In this document: in pieces, positions 20,824 to 28,361 of the stretch
How the letters are laid out: the number at the start of each line of letters is the position of its first letter
Numbering within the stretch: position 1 is the first letter of the stretch
Assembly (NCBI RefSeq): GCF_000202635.1
Contig: NC_015125.1
Span: forward strand, 3,658,001-3,722,000
Length of the DNA: 64,000 nt
Direction: 5' to 3'
Source of the DNA: Microbacterium testaceum StLB037
GTDB lineage: Bacteria > Actinomycetota > Actinomycetes > Actinomycetales > Microbacteriaceae
The notes under the pieces: generated by a model
The model's database searches: none
What the model was told of the DNA's origin: nothing
The model's input: only the letters and a program-made list of their open reading frames with translations
Program-made: the position numbers and the translations under genes

Positions 20824-21392
20824 ATGCCAGACATCGAGATTGTCAAATTCAGATATGCGCCCCCAGAGGGCCCTCGGTGGCTCCCGTCACAGTTGCGACG
20901 ACGTCGGTTTGAGATCGAACAGGATTGTCCACCAAACTCCATCGTCGACTTCGACGGTCTCGCTGAACGTTGCCGAGGCGGCAGGGGCACTGACTTCCAG
21001 ATGTGCATAACTGTCGCGGGACGTCTCGCAGACGCCCACGATCCACGATGGGTGGGCTTTCCATTCGCCGCCCCCATGGACGACCGGGACGCGCAAGAAC
21101 GGCAGTTTTCAGTGGACCCGTACAAGGGGCGGAAAATGTTCACATCCGTGAGATTTCGACGAACCGCCGGCGTCGGTCCTCAGTGGATGCCAGAGCGCTT
21201 CAGATCCCGGCGGTATGAGGTTAAAGGGGAGGCGCCCGAGCCCGCATCGTGGACCTTGAGGAGCTTTCGGAACTCTGCGGCGGTGGACGCAATACAGATT
21301 TCCAGCAATGTCTCTCTATGGCGACGAGGCTCGCCATCGCGGGCGACCCGCGCTGGATTTCCTACCCCTCCATCGCAGTGGTCGACGAGTAG
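20824..21392 (+). pseudogene. Tandemly duplicated domain protein, second copy broken by a frameshift
   Basis: ATG 20824, preceded by GAGATGAGG, opens a protein with two copies of an about 80-residue unit. Unit 1 (residues 7-87) runs from VKFRYAPPEGPRWLP to IVDFDGLAERC, GTDFQ and DPRWVGFP. Unit 2 begins with VRFRRTAGVGPQWMP, but after about base 21245 its continuation (IVDLEELSELC, TDFQ, DPRWISYP, ending VVDE) lies in another frame and stops at 21390-21392. Restoring one base at about 21245 makes the units align over 81 positions with 38 identities. As it stands the frame runs on to 21408 with a scrambled tail. The family is unknown; position suggests an immunity-type protein. Unit 1 alone may still be functional. 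Confidence 0.8.
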
Positions 21393-21420
21393 CCGGTTCC
21401 TCGGATGATCAATTGAAGAC

Positions 21421-21966
21421 ATGGAACGTGAGGAGTCTGTATTGGCGAGGAGTAGCCCGGTGCACGCCATTCGAGAGGGCGACATCTTCACGATAGCCAT
21501 CGACGATCGGCACGTGTACGTGGGGCACGTCATCTGCGAGTACCTGCATGCGTGGTTCGTTGTCGTCTTCGACGAACGCAGGTCAGCATCCGAAGCTCGC
21601 GCGAACCCGACCCACGCACTCGCCTCGCGGCCCCTTTTCGGCGCGATCGTGTTCGACGCGAGGTTCCGCCCGGGCATGTGGGAACTGATCGGGCATTCCG
21701 ACTCGCAGCCGGAACGATTCGCCCCCGCGTACAGCATGGGAGATCCTCGCGCCGGAGGCATGAAGATCCTGAACTTCCGGGGAACCAAGATGCGCGAGGC
21801 CACCCCATCGGAGGCAGACGGCTTCCCCCGTAGGACGTTCAACTCGCCGTTGGTCTTGGAAAAGGCCGTTCGAGCCCACGCCGGTCTGGAACGGTGGCTA
21901 CCGACATTCGATGATCTTCTCGTGCGTAACCAACCGAAATCCGTCGACGTCTTCGGAACATGGTGA
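21421..21966 (+). CDS. Imm26-like immunity protein
   Basis: Up to 181 residues. The segment EGDIFTIAIDDRHVYVGHV, followed by FVVVFDERR and later DARFRPGMWELIGHS, fits the beta-rich Imm26 immunity family, which starts with a G-D-I/V-F motif and alternating Gly/Val strands. ATG 21421 is the most upstream start. TTG 21442 or GTG 21460 have better-placed GAGGAG ribosome-binding sites and would remove up to 13 non-conserved residues. It sits in the immunity array with no toxin beside it, so it may guard against a toxin not encoded here. The assignment is by pattern and context only. Confidence 0.6.
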   Translation: MEREESVLARSSPVHAIREGDIFTIAIDDRHVYVGHVICEYLHAWFVVVFDERRSASEARANPTHALASRPLFGAIVFDARFRPGMWELIGHSDSQPERFAPAYSMGDPRAGGMKILNFRGTKMREATPSEADGFPRRTFNSPLVLEKAVRAHAGLERWLPTFDDLLVRNQPKSVDVFGTW

Positions 21967-21973
21967 GTCGGAC

Positions 21974-22366
21974 ATGAGTACCCATCACCCCGCACCCGAG
22001 ATGTTCTCAAACGGCGGCGACCTCGAGTTCATCGGAGTCGACCACCGCCTCACCCTGCGATTCTCCGATGGCGATGTCGTCACCATCGAGACCGAGTTCG
22101 CACTGACCCGTCCAGGCATGAACGAGATGTTCCTGGATCCTGACGGAGACAAGAAGGCTCTGGGGGAGGTCTTGGCTCTGTTCGGGCGACACATCACCGG
22201 GGCGGAGATCGTCGGCCAGGAGTTGCGGATCGCGTTCGACGACTCATCCTTGCTGCGTGTCCCTTCCCATCCCGCCTATGAGGCATGGAGCTACTCTGGG
22301 CCCGGAAACCCGCGGTCGCTCGTCATATCGATGCCGGGCGGCGACCTTGCGATCTGGAGTTCCTGA
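21974..22366 (+). CDS. DUF6188-like small protein (probable immunity family)
   Basis: A 130-residue soluble beta-rich protein beginning ATG 21974, eight bases after the previous gene. Its plan is repeated strands of the form LTLRFSDGDVVTIE and LRIAFDDSSLLRV, then YEAWSYSGP and a final PGGDLAIWSS. This resembles the DUF6188 family of small proteins often found in actinobacterial toxin-immunity loci. No enzyme motifs are visible. The role is inferred from neighbours. Confidence 0.6.
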   Translation: MSTHHPAPEMFSNGGDLEFIGVDHRLTLRFSDGDVVTIETEFALTRPGMNEMFLDPDGDKKALGEVLALFGRHITGAEIVGQELRIAFDDSSLLRVPSHPAYEAWSYSGPGNPRSLVISMPGGDLAIWSS

Positions 22367-22384
22367 CGGTGAAGGAGTTGCTCC

Positions 22385-22492
22385 ATGAAATCCGTCATTG
22401 ACGGCCGCATCTCGTTCGCGAACGCGCTGATAGGCGGACGGACAGACCCAAATGCGGCACACCACGTTCCCGCTCGCGAGATGTGCGGATGA
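22385..22492 (+). CDS. Possible 35-residue small protein upstream of the fused immunity gene
   Basis: ATG 22385 follows an AAGGAG ribosome-binding site and opens 35 codons (MKSVIDGRISFANALIGG, then a His/Arg-rich end) that stop at 22490-22492, overlapping ATG 22489 of the next gene (ATGA). The spacing and overlap look like a real coupled leader ORF, but the peptide matches nothing I know. It may be the remnant of a lost immunity gene. Confidence 0.35.
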   Translation: MKSVIDGRISFANALIGGRTDPNAAHHVPAREMCG

Positions 22493-23349
22493 ACCTTCCT
22501 TCCGCGCACCTGTGCCGTGTCTGCGGATATTTCTCAGAAGAACCTCCGTGGGGGCTCGATGGGTGCTGTCCGACCTACGCGTACTGTCCCTGCTGCGGCG
22601 TCGAGTGGGGGTATCAGGATTCCCTGCCGACCTCCGCCGACCGGTTCCGAGCGAACTGGTTGCAGCGCGGCGGGATATGGGAGGACCGCGCAGTGCCCCC
22701 TGACGGCCTCACCACGAACGAGCGCCTTCACCGCCTCGGCATTCACGCGGAAAAGGCACCGATCACAGGCCTTGACGGCGAGATCATCTTCCATCCGCGG
22801 AGCGCGGGCGGCCGGCGGTCGGGTCCCCCGACCGCCGAGGACTACTTCCCGACGGCCACCGTTCTCGCGCCCGCCACGGGCCGTGGCACGTTCAGCATCC
22901 GCGTGCACCTCGCCCACTTCCCGTCGGCAACGCAACGGACACCCTGCACCGTCAGTGTGCTCGTCCCGGGCGCACCGGGCTCCGAAGCGGTGATCGCCGG
23001 CGCTCAGCTCCTCGTGTACGAAGGCCCACACGTGGTGGGACAGCTCCGCATTCTCGGGTCTGCGGACGAGACGAACGCCCACGCGTCGGGAATCGTGCGA
23101 TGGGCGAGCGCGGAGATCGCTTCCCTCTGCGTCGAGCTCGGCGGCATCCTGGATCCGGCGGTGCTGCGCGACGTCGCCGACCTGGCCGACCATGCGGAGC
23201 CCGGAATCGCGCTCGGCCTGATCTGCGACGGACTGGACGCGAGTTCTCCTCTCGATGTCGCGCTGCGCAGTCGCCTCCTCACCGTCGGGCGGGCGATGGG
23301 CCTCGATGAGACCGTCGCCTTCCTCGGTGACGCGCGCACGGAAGGATGA
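22489..23349 (+). CDS. Fused CPCC-domain / MafI-like poly-immunity protein
   Basis: 286 residues in at least two recognisable parts. Residues 9-65 form a cysteine-rich CPCC-type domain: CRVCG, then PPWGLDG, YCPCCGVEWGYQD and WLQRGGIWED, with cysteines at 9, 12, 26, 27, 33, 35 and 36. This small domain is usually a stand-alone protein in toxin-immunity loci. Residues about 115-195 form a beta-rich middle segment I do not recognise. Residues about 204-281 (EPGIALGLICD, AMGLDETVAFLGD) are a clear paralogue of the MafI protein at 19515-19790. Fusions of several immunity domains are known as poly-immunity proteins in polymorphic toxin systems. The target toxins are unknown. A GTG at 22483 is an alternative start. 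Confidence 0.75.
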   Translation: MNLPSAHLCRVCGYFSEEPPWGLDGCCPTYAYCPCCGVEWGYQDSLPTSADRFRANWLQRGGIWEDRAVPPDGLTTNERLHRLGIHAEKAPITGLDGEIIFHPRSAGGRRSGPPTAEDYFPTATVLAPATGRGTFSIRVHLAHFPSATQRTPCTVSVLVPGAPGSEAVIAGAQLLVYEGPHVVGQLRILGSADETNAHASGIVRWASAEIASLCVELGGILDPAVLRDVADLADHAEPGIALGLICDGLDASSPLDVALRSRLLTVGRAMGLDETVAFLGDARTEG

Positions 23350-23480
23350 CCGACATGGACCGACAGCTCCGCCTCGACCGGATGCCACTGCCCACCGCCG
23401 GCGCATACATCGCCGTCGTCGCGGTCGACGTCCCCGGCGAAGCGAGCAGCGCCCTCGTCACCCTGACGCCCGCGTCCTGA
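23346..23480 (+). CDS. Possible 44-residue protein at the end of the immunity array
   Basis: ATG 23346 overlaps the stop of the fused immunity gene (ATGA) and gives 44 codons ending at 23480. The C-terminal half ([18 protein letters not shown]) is hydrophobic and strand-like, with no motif I recognise. It may be a truncated gene end left by recombination. recO begins 47 bases later, so this marks the island's right edge. Confidence 0.35.
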   Translation: MTDMDRQLRLDRMPLPTAGAYIAVVAVDVPGEASSALVTLTPAS

Positions 23481-23516
23481 GGCGCGGCGCACCGCCGCCT
23501 CTCGGCATCCGGGCCC

Positions 23517-23530
23517 GATAATGGACTGTG
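23517..23530 (+). promoter_or_regulatory. -10 hexamer placed for a leaderless recO transcript
   Basis: GATAAT at 23517-23522 ends five bases before the GTG start of recO at 23528. A transcript starting seven or so bases after the hexamer would begin at or next to the start codon, and no Shine-Dalgarno is present. Confidence 0.55.
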
Positions 23531-24256
23531 CCCACCTACCGCGACGAAGTCGTGGTCCTGCGTACCCACAAGCTCGGGGAGGCGGACCGCATCCTCACCC
23601 TCCTCAGCCGCCGCAACGGCAAGATCCGCGCGGTTGCGAAGGGCGTGCGGCGGACGTCGTCGAAGTTCGGGTCGCGCCTCGAGCCCTTCATGGTCGCCGA
23701 CGTGCAGCTGTTCAAGGGACGCAACCTCGACATCGTGCAGCAGGCCGAGTCGCTCGGCTCGTACGGGGCCGAGATCGTGGCGGATTACGACGTGTACACC
23801 ACGGCCAGCGCCATGGTCGAGACCGCCGATCGCCTCAACGAGGCCGAGGCGACGCCCCAGCAGTACCTGCTGCTGGTCGGCGGCCTCCGTTCGCTGGCGC
23901 GCGGCGAACACTCCGAGCGCAGCGTGCTCGACTCGTACCTGCTGCGCGCCATGGCCCTGTCGGGCTGGGCGCCCGGGCTCACCGAGTGCGCGCGCTGCGG
24001 CACGGTCGGCGACCACCCGTACTTCCTCGCCCAGCTCGGCGGCGTCGTCTGCTCGACGTGCGCCCCCGCAGGCTCGCCGCGCGTCGCGCGCGATACGGTC
24101 GACATGCTCCGCGCCCTCATGGCGGGGGAGTGGGAGACGATCGACGCCGCCCCGGGCCGCACGGTCTCGGCGGCCTCCGGCCTCGTTGCCGCGTACGCGC
24201 AGTTCCACCTGGAGCGTGGCATCCGTTCCCTCTCGCACCTGGAGTCGCACCGATGA
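23528..24256 (+). CDS. recO: DNA repair protein RecO
   Basis: A 242-residue RecF-pathway mediator that loads RecA on SSB-coated DNA. The N-terminal OB-fold opens with the family-typical [19 protein letters not shown]. The C-terminal half has a four-cysteine zinc site (CARCG then CSTC, near residues 156-180), which many but not all RecO proteins keep. The GTG start follows a -10-like GATAAT and looks leaderless. It is coupled by ATGA to uppS, a common actinobacterial arrangement. Confidence 0.95.
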   Translation: MPTYRDEVVVLRTHKLGEADRILTLLSRRNGKIRAVAKGVRRTSSKFGSRLEPFMVADVQLFKGRNLDIVQQAESLGSYGAEIVADYDVYTTASAMVETADRLNEAEATPQQYLLLVGGLRSLARGEHSERSVLDSYLLRAMALSGWAPGLTECARCGTVGDHPYFLAQLGGVVCSTCAPAGSPRVARDTVDMLRALMAGEWETIDAAPGRTVSAASGLVAAYAQFHLERGIRSLSHLESHR

Positions 24257-25056
24257 CACCGAAGCCGTTCACGCACCGCGACGCCGTGCCGTACCGCCCC
24301 CTCGACTGGACGGGCGAGTACCCGCCCAGCTACCCCAAGGGGGCGGTGCCCGAGCACGTCGCGATCGTCATGGACGGTAACGGCCGCTGGGCCAACCGCC
24401 AGGGCCTCACGCGCGTCGAGGGACACCGCGCCGGAGAGGCCGCGCTGCTGGACGTGGTCGCCGGGGCCATCCAGGCCGGGGTGAAGCATCTGTCGGTCTA
24501 CGCCTTCTCGACCGAGAACTGGTCGCGATCGCCCGACGAGGTGCGCTTCCTCATGGGCTTCAACCGCGAGGTGCTGCACCGCCGCCGCGACCAACTGAAC
24601 GAGTGGGGCGTGCGCATCCGCTGGTCGGGTCGGAAGCCCCGCCTCTGGGGGTCGGTGATCAAGGAGCTCCAGCACGCCGAGCGCCTCACCGAGGGCAACT
24701 CGACTCTGACCCTGACCATGTGCGTCAACTACGGCGGACGCGTGGAGATCGTGGATGCCATGCGCCGGATCGGCGATGACATCGCCGCCGGCAAGCTCAA
24801 GCCGTCGGCCGTGACCGAGAAGCTGATCCGCAAGAACCTGTACCAACCCGACATGCCCGACGTCGATCTGTTCGTGCGCTCGAGCGGCGAGCAGCGCACC
24901 TCGAACTTCCTGCTGTGGGAGTCGGCGTACGCCGAGATGGTGTTCCTCGACACGCTGTGGCCCGACTTCCGCCGCACGCACCTCTGGGACGCGATCGGTC
25001 TCTACCTCTCGCGCGACCGCCGCTTCGGCGGAGCGGTCGACACGCCCACCACGTGA
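24253..25056 (+). CDS. uppS: Isoprenyl transferase (undecaprenyl/decaprenyl diphosphate synthase)
   Basis: A 267-residue cis-prenyltransferase that elongates allylic diphosphates with IPP to make the lipid carrier for cell-wall synthesis. The active-site loop [17 protein letters not shown] lies near residue 36; the later signatures [17 protein letters not shown] and [17 protein letters not shown] are diagnostic. The N-terminal 30 residues before the core are the usual actinobacterial extension. Chain length is not readable from sequence. Confidence 0.95.
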   Translation: MTPKPFTHRDAVPYRPLDWTGEYPPSYPKGAVPEHVAIVMDGNGRWANRQGLTRVEGHRAGEAALLDVVAGAIQAGVKHLSVYAFSTENWSRSPDEVRFLMGFNREVLHRRRDQLNEWGVRIRWSGRKPRLWGSVIKELQHAERLTEGNSTLTLTMCVNYGGRVEIVDAMRRIGDDIAAGKLKPSAVTEKLIRKNLYQPDMPDVDLFVRSSGEQRTSNFLLWESAYAEMVFLDTLWPDFRRTHLWDAIGLYLSRDRRFGGAVDTPTT

Positions 25057-25105
25057 TGGATGCCGCTGGCGGAATAGATCCAGGATCGAAGGGGTTGTAC
25101 GCGAC

Positions 25106-25789
25106 ATGACGGATGCCATCAAGATCGACGTGTGGAGTGACATCGCCTGCCCCTGGTGCTACATCGGCAAGCGGAACCTCGAGAACGGCCTGGCCGCCAC
25201 GGCCGCCGACGACGACGCCCCGGTCGTCGAGATCGAGTACCACTCGTTCGAGCTCTCGCCCGACACCCCCGAGGACTTCGACGGGGGAGAGGTCGACTAC
25301 CTCTCGCAGCACAAGGGCATCTCGCCCGCCCAGGCACGCGAGATGCTGGACCGCGTCACCGGCGTGGCGGCCGACGCCGGCCTCGCCTACCGCTTCGACA
25401 TCCTGAAGCACACCAACACGGTGAAGGCGCACGAGCTGCTCCACTTCGCCAAGGAGAACGGCAAGCAGCTGGAGTTGGCCGAGGTCCTCATGTCGGCGTA
25501 CTTCCTCGAGGGCAAGCACGTGGGTCGCGACGACGACCTCGTCGCCCTGGCGGCGGAGGTCGGTCTCGACGCGGATGCCGCCCGCGAGGCGCTCGCGTCG
25601 CAGCGCTACCGCGGCGCCGTCCGCGCCGACCAGGAGCAGGCGCAGCAGTTCGGCATCACCGGCGTGCCGTTCTTCGTCATCGACGGCAAGTACGGCGTGA
25701 GCGGAGCGCAGCCGGTCGAGGCGTTCACGCAGATCGCCCGCCAGGTGTGGGGCGAGCGCCGCGAGGCATCCGCGACCGCCGACGCCTGA
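25106..25789 (+). CDS. DsbA-family (FrnE-like) oxidoreductase
   Basis: A 227-residue cytoplasmic thioredoxin-fold protein with no signal peptide. The N-terminus IKIDVWSDIACPWCYIGKR holds the CPWC redox pair, and GVPFFVIDGKYGVSGAQ near the C-terminus is the cis-proline loop. The layout matches FrnE-type 2-hydroxychromene-2-carboxylate-isomerase/DsbA proteins, linked to disulfide exchange and oxidative stress. The client is unknown. A hairpin terminator follows it. Confidence 0.88.
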   Translation: MTDAIKIDVWSDIACPWCYIGKRNLENGLAATAADDDAPVVEIEYHSFELSPDTPEDFDGGEVDYLSQHKGISPAQAREMLDRVTGVAADAGLAYRFDILKHTNTVKAHELLHFAKENGKQLELAEVLMSAYFLEGKHVGRDDDLVALAAEVGLDADAAREALASQRYRGAVRADQEQAQQFGITGVPFFVIDGKYGVSGAQPVEAFTQIARQVWGERREASATADA

Positions 25790-25799
25790 CATTTCCTCC

Positions 25800-25844
25800 A
25801 CAGCGGTGTCCGCGCCCGGCTCCGGCCGGCGCGGGCACCGCTGT
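25800..25844 (+). terminator. Hairpin terminator after the DsbA-like gene
   Basis: A 17-base stem, ACAGCGGTGTCCGCGCC at 25800-25816, pairs with 25828-25844, with one G-T wobble and an 11-base loop. It starts 11 bases after the stop codon and precedes dusB. There is no T-run. Confidence 0.7.
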
Positions 25845-25870
25845 CGCGCGACGTCTGGGAGAATAGGACA

Positions 25871-27037
25871 GTGAATACGGCATTGGCTCCGGCGCGGACG
25901 CTCCGCATCGGCAACATCGAGCTCGACGCCCCCGTCGTCCTCGCTCCGATGGCCGGCATCACGAACACGGCGTTCCGTCGCCTGTGTCGCGAATACGGTG
26001 CCGGCCTGTACGTGAGCGAGATGATCACGACGCGCGCCCTCGTCGAGCGCAACGACACGACCATGCGGCTCATCCGCCACCACGAGTCCGAGACCCCGCG
26101 CTCGATCCAGCTCTACGGCGTCGACCCGGGGACGGTCGAGGCGGCCGTGCGCATCATCGTCGACGAAGACCACGCCGACCACATCGACCTCAACTTCGGC
26201 TGCCCCGTCCCGAAGGTCACCCGCCGCGGCGGCGGCGCCGCTCTGCCGTGGAAGACGTCGCTGTTCCGCGAGATCGTCGAACGGGCGGTCCGCGCCGCGG
26301 GCGAGAAGCCGCTCACGATCAAGATGCGCAAGGGCATCGACGCCGATCACCTGACCTACCTCGAGGCCGGGCGGATCGCCGAGGGCGCCGGCGTGGCATC
26401 CATCGCCCTGCACGCGCGCACCGCGAGCGAGTTCTACTCCGGTCACGCCGACTGGTCGGCGATCACGAAGCTGAAAGAGACGGTCACGAGCGTTCCCGTG
26501 CTCGGCAACGGCGACATCTGGTCGGCCGACGACGCGGCGCGCATGATGGCCGAGACCGGCTGCGACGGTGTCGTCGTCGGCCGCGGCTGTCTCGGCCGCC
26601 CGTGGCTGTTCGGCGACCTCGCCCGCGCGCTGGGTCAGCCCGGCGCCGCCCACGGCGAGCCCGTCGATGCGACCCTCGGCTTCGTCGCGAAGGCGTTCCG
26701 CCGCCACGCCGAACTCCTCGTCGAGTTCTTCGAGGACGAGGGGCGCGGATGCCGTGACATCCGCAAGCACGTCGCCTGGTACTTCAAGGGGTATCCCGTC
26801 GGCGGCGAGCTGCGCGCGAGCCTCGCGACCGCGTCGACCCTCAACGAGATCGACGAGCTGCTCGCCACGATGGAGCTCGACGCGCCCTACCCGGGAGCGG
26901 CGGCCGAGGGCCAGCGCGGGCGCGCCGGCACCCCGAAGCGTCCAGCGCTGCCCGACCGGTGGCTCGAGTCTCACGAGATCGGCGACGCGGCCGGTCGCGA
27001 ACTCGCCGATGCGGAGCTGCATCACAGTGGGGGCTGA
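25871..27037 (+). CDS. dusB: tRNA-dihydrouridine synthase DusB
   Basis: A 388-residue FMN enzyme that reduces specific uridines in tRNA D-loops using NADPH. Visible are the FMN-site start VLAPMAGITNTAFRRLCREY, the catalytic cysteine in LNFGCPVPKVTRRGGGAAL, and LHARTASEFYSGHADW followed by VLGNGDIWSADDAARMM. The last about 60 residues are an actinobacterial tail. The GTG start at 25871 has no ribosome-binding site, and a GAGAAT hexamer seven bases upstream suggests a leaderless mRNA. dgt starts one base after the stop. Confidence 0.94.
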   Translation: MNTALAPARTLRIGNIELDAPVVLAPMAGITNTAFRRLCREYGAGLYVSEMITTRALVERNDTTMRLIRHHESETPRSIQLYGVDPGTVEAAVRIIVDEDHADHIDLNFGCPVPKVTRRGGGAALPWKTSLFREIVERAVRAAGEKPLTIKMRKGIDADHLTYLEAGRIAEGAGVASIALHARTASEFYSGHADWSAITKLKETVTSVPVLGNGDIWSADDAARMMAETGCDGVVVGRGCLGRPWLFGDLARALGQPGAAHGEPVDATLGFVAKAFRRHAELLVEFFEDEGRGCRDIRKHVAWYFKGYPVGGELRASLATASTLNEIDELLATMELDAPYPGAAAEGQRGRAGTPKRPALPDRWLESHEIGDAAGRELADAELHHSGG

Positions 27038-27038
27038 G

Positions 27039-28361
27039 GTGACGGCGACGACCGCCCGCCCCCTCGGGTACGCGGATGCCGATGCCGCCCGGTTCCACGA
27101 AGAGAAGCACCGTTCGCAGCGCGACGATTTCGCGCGCGACCGCGCCCGCGTGCTGCACTCCGCAGCCCTCCGGCGCCTCGCCGCGAAGACGCAGGTGCTG
27201 AGCCCGGCCAGCCCCGCCGACTTCGCCCGCAACCGCCTCACACACTCGCTGGAGGTCGCGCAGGTCGGCCGCGAGCTGGCGACCGCTCTGCAGCTCTCGC
27301 CCGACGTCGTCGACACCGCGTGCCTGAGCCACGACCTCGGCCACCCTCCGTTCGGCCACAACGGCGAGCGGGCGCTCAACGATTGGGCGGCCGACATCGG
27401 CGGCTTCGAGGGCAACGCGCAGACCCTGCGCATCCTCACGCGCCTCGAGCCCAAGGTGTTCGGCGCCGACGGGGAACCGTTCGGACTCAACCTCACGCGT
27501 GCCAGCCTCGACGCCACGTGCAAGTACCCGTGGACGGTCGACGAGCCCGTCCCCGACCCGGGCGGGCGCTTGAAGTTCGGCGTGTACCCCGATGACGAGC
27601 CGGTCTTCCACTGGATGCGGGGCGAGGCTCCGGCGCGTCAGCGCTGCATCGAGGCCGAGGTCATGGATCTCTCCGACGACATCGCCTATTCGGTGCACGA
27701 CTTCGAAGACGCGGTCGTCAACCGCTACGTCGACCCCGCCCGCTTGGCATCCCGAGTCGGTCGCGAGGGCCTGCTCGACGCGATCCAGCGCTGGGTCGGG
27801 TACGACTTCGTGCGCGACGATCTCGCCCAGGGACTCGACCGGCTGATGGCGATGCCCGAGTGGATCCACTCTTTCGACGGCACGCGCCCCGCACTCGCGC
27901 GCCTGAAGAACCTCACCTCCGACCTGATCGGACGCTTCGCCCGCGCGGCGACCGCTGCCACCCGAGAGGCCTACCCGGCGGACGAGCTCACGCGCTACCG
28001 CGCCCGCGTGATCGTGCCCACCGAGGTCGAGACCGAGATGGCCGTGCTGAAGGGCATCATCGGTGCGACGGTGGTATCGATCGACGGTCGCAAGGTGCTC
28101 TACCGCGAGCAGCGGAGTGTGCTCAAGCGCTTGGCATCCGCCCTCTGGGAGAACCCGGGAGCCCTCGACGCCCTGCACGCCCCGGACTTCGCCGCCGCGG
28201 CGGACGACACCGCCCGCCGCCGGGTCGTCGTCGACCAGGTCGCGAGCCTGACCGATCAGCTCGCGATCGCCTGGCACAACCGTCTCGTGGGAGAAGTGGA
28301 TGCCGCCGAGCTCGGCGTCTGGGCACCCGGATCCCGTGCGCCCCGCGGAGCGGATGCCTGA
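27039..28361 (+). CDS. dgt: Deoxyguanosinetriphosphate triphosphohydrolase-like (dGTPase)
   Basis: A 440-residue HD-domain enzyme that splits dNTPs to nucleoside and triphosphate. The HD metal site is seen as THSLEVAQVGRELA, then CLSHDLGHPPFGHNGE (H, HD), and later MDLSDDIAYSVHDFED (D). Start: GTG 27039, with GGGGG five bases upstream; GTG 27027 is an in-frame alternative that would overlap dusB. The stop shares a base with the dnaG start (TGATG), a neighbour pair usual in actinobacteria. Confidence 0.92.
   Translation: MTATTARPLGYADADAARFHEEKHRSQRDDFARDRARVLHSAALRRLAAKTQVLSPASPADFARNRLTHSLEVAQVGRELATALQLSPDVVDTACLSHDLGHPPFGHNGERALNDWAADIGGFEGNAQTLRILTRLEPKVFGADGEPFGLNLTRASLDATCKYPWTVDEPVPDPGGRLKFGVYPDDEPVFHWMRGEAPARQRCIEAEVMDLSDDIAYSVHDFEDAVVNRYVDPARLASRVGREGLLDAIQRWVGYDFVRDDLAQGLDRLMAMPEWIHSFDGTRPALARLKNLTSDLIGRFARAATAATREAYPADELTRYRARVIVPTEVETEMAVLKGIIGATVVSIDGRKVLYREQRSVLKRLASALWENPGALDALHAPDFAAAADDTARRRVVVDQVASLTDQLAIAWHNRLVGEVDAAELGVWAPGSRAPRGADA

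Noticed and set aside
13484..23527. Insertion sequence or prophage boundaries around the toxin island
   Set aside because: No transposase, integrase, terminal inverted repeats or target-site duplications were seen; tip exchange by homologous recombination explains the island.
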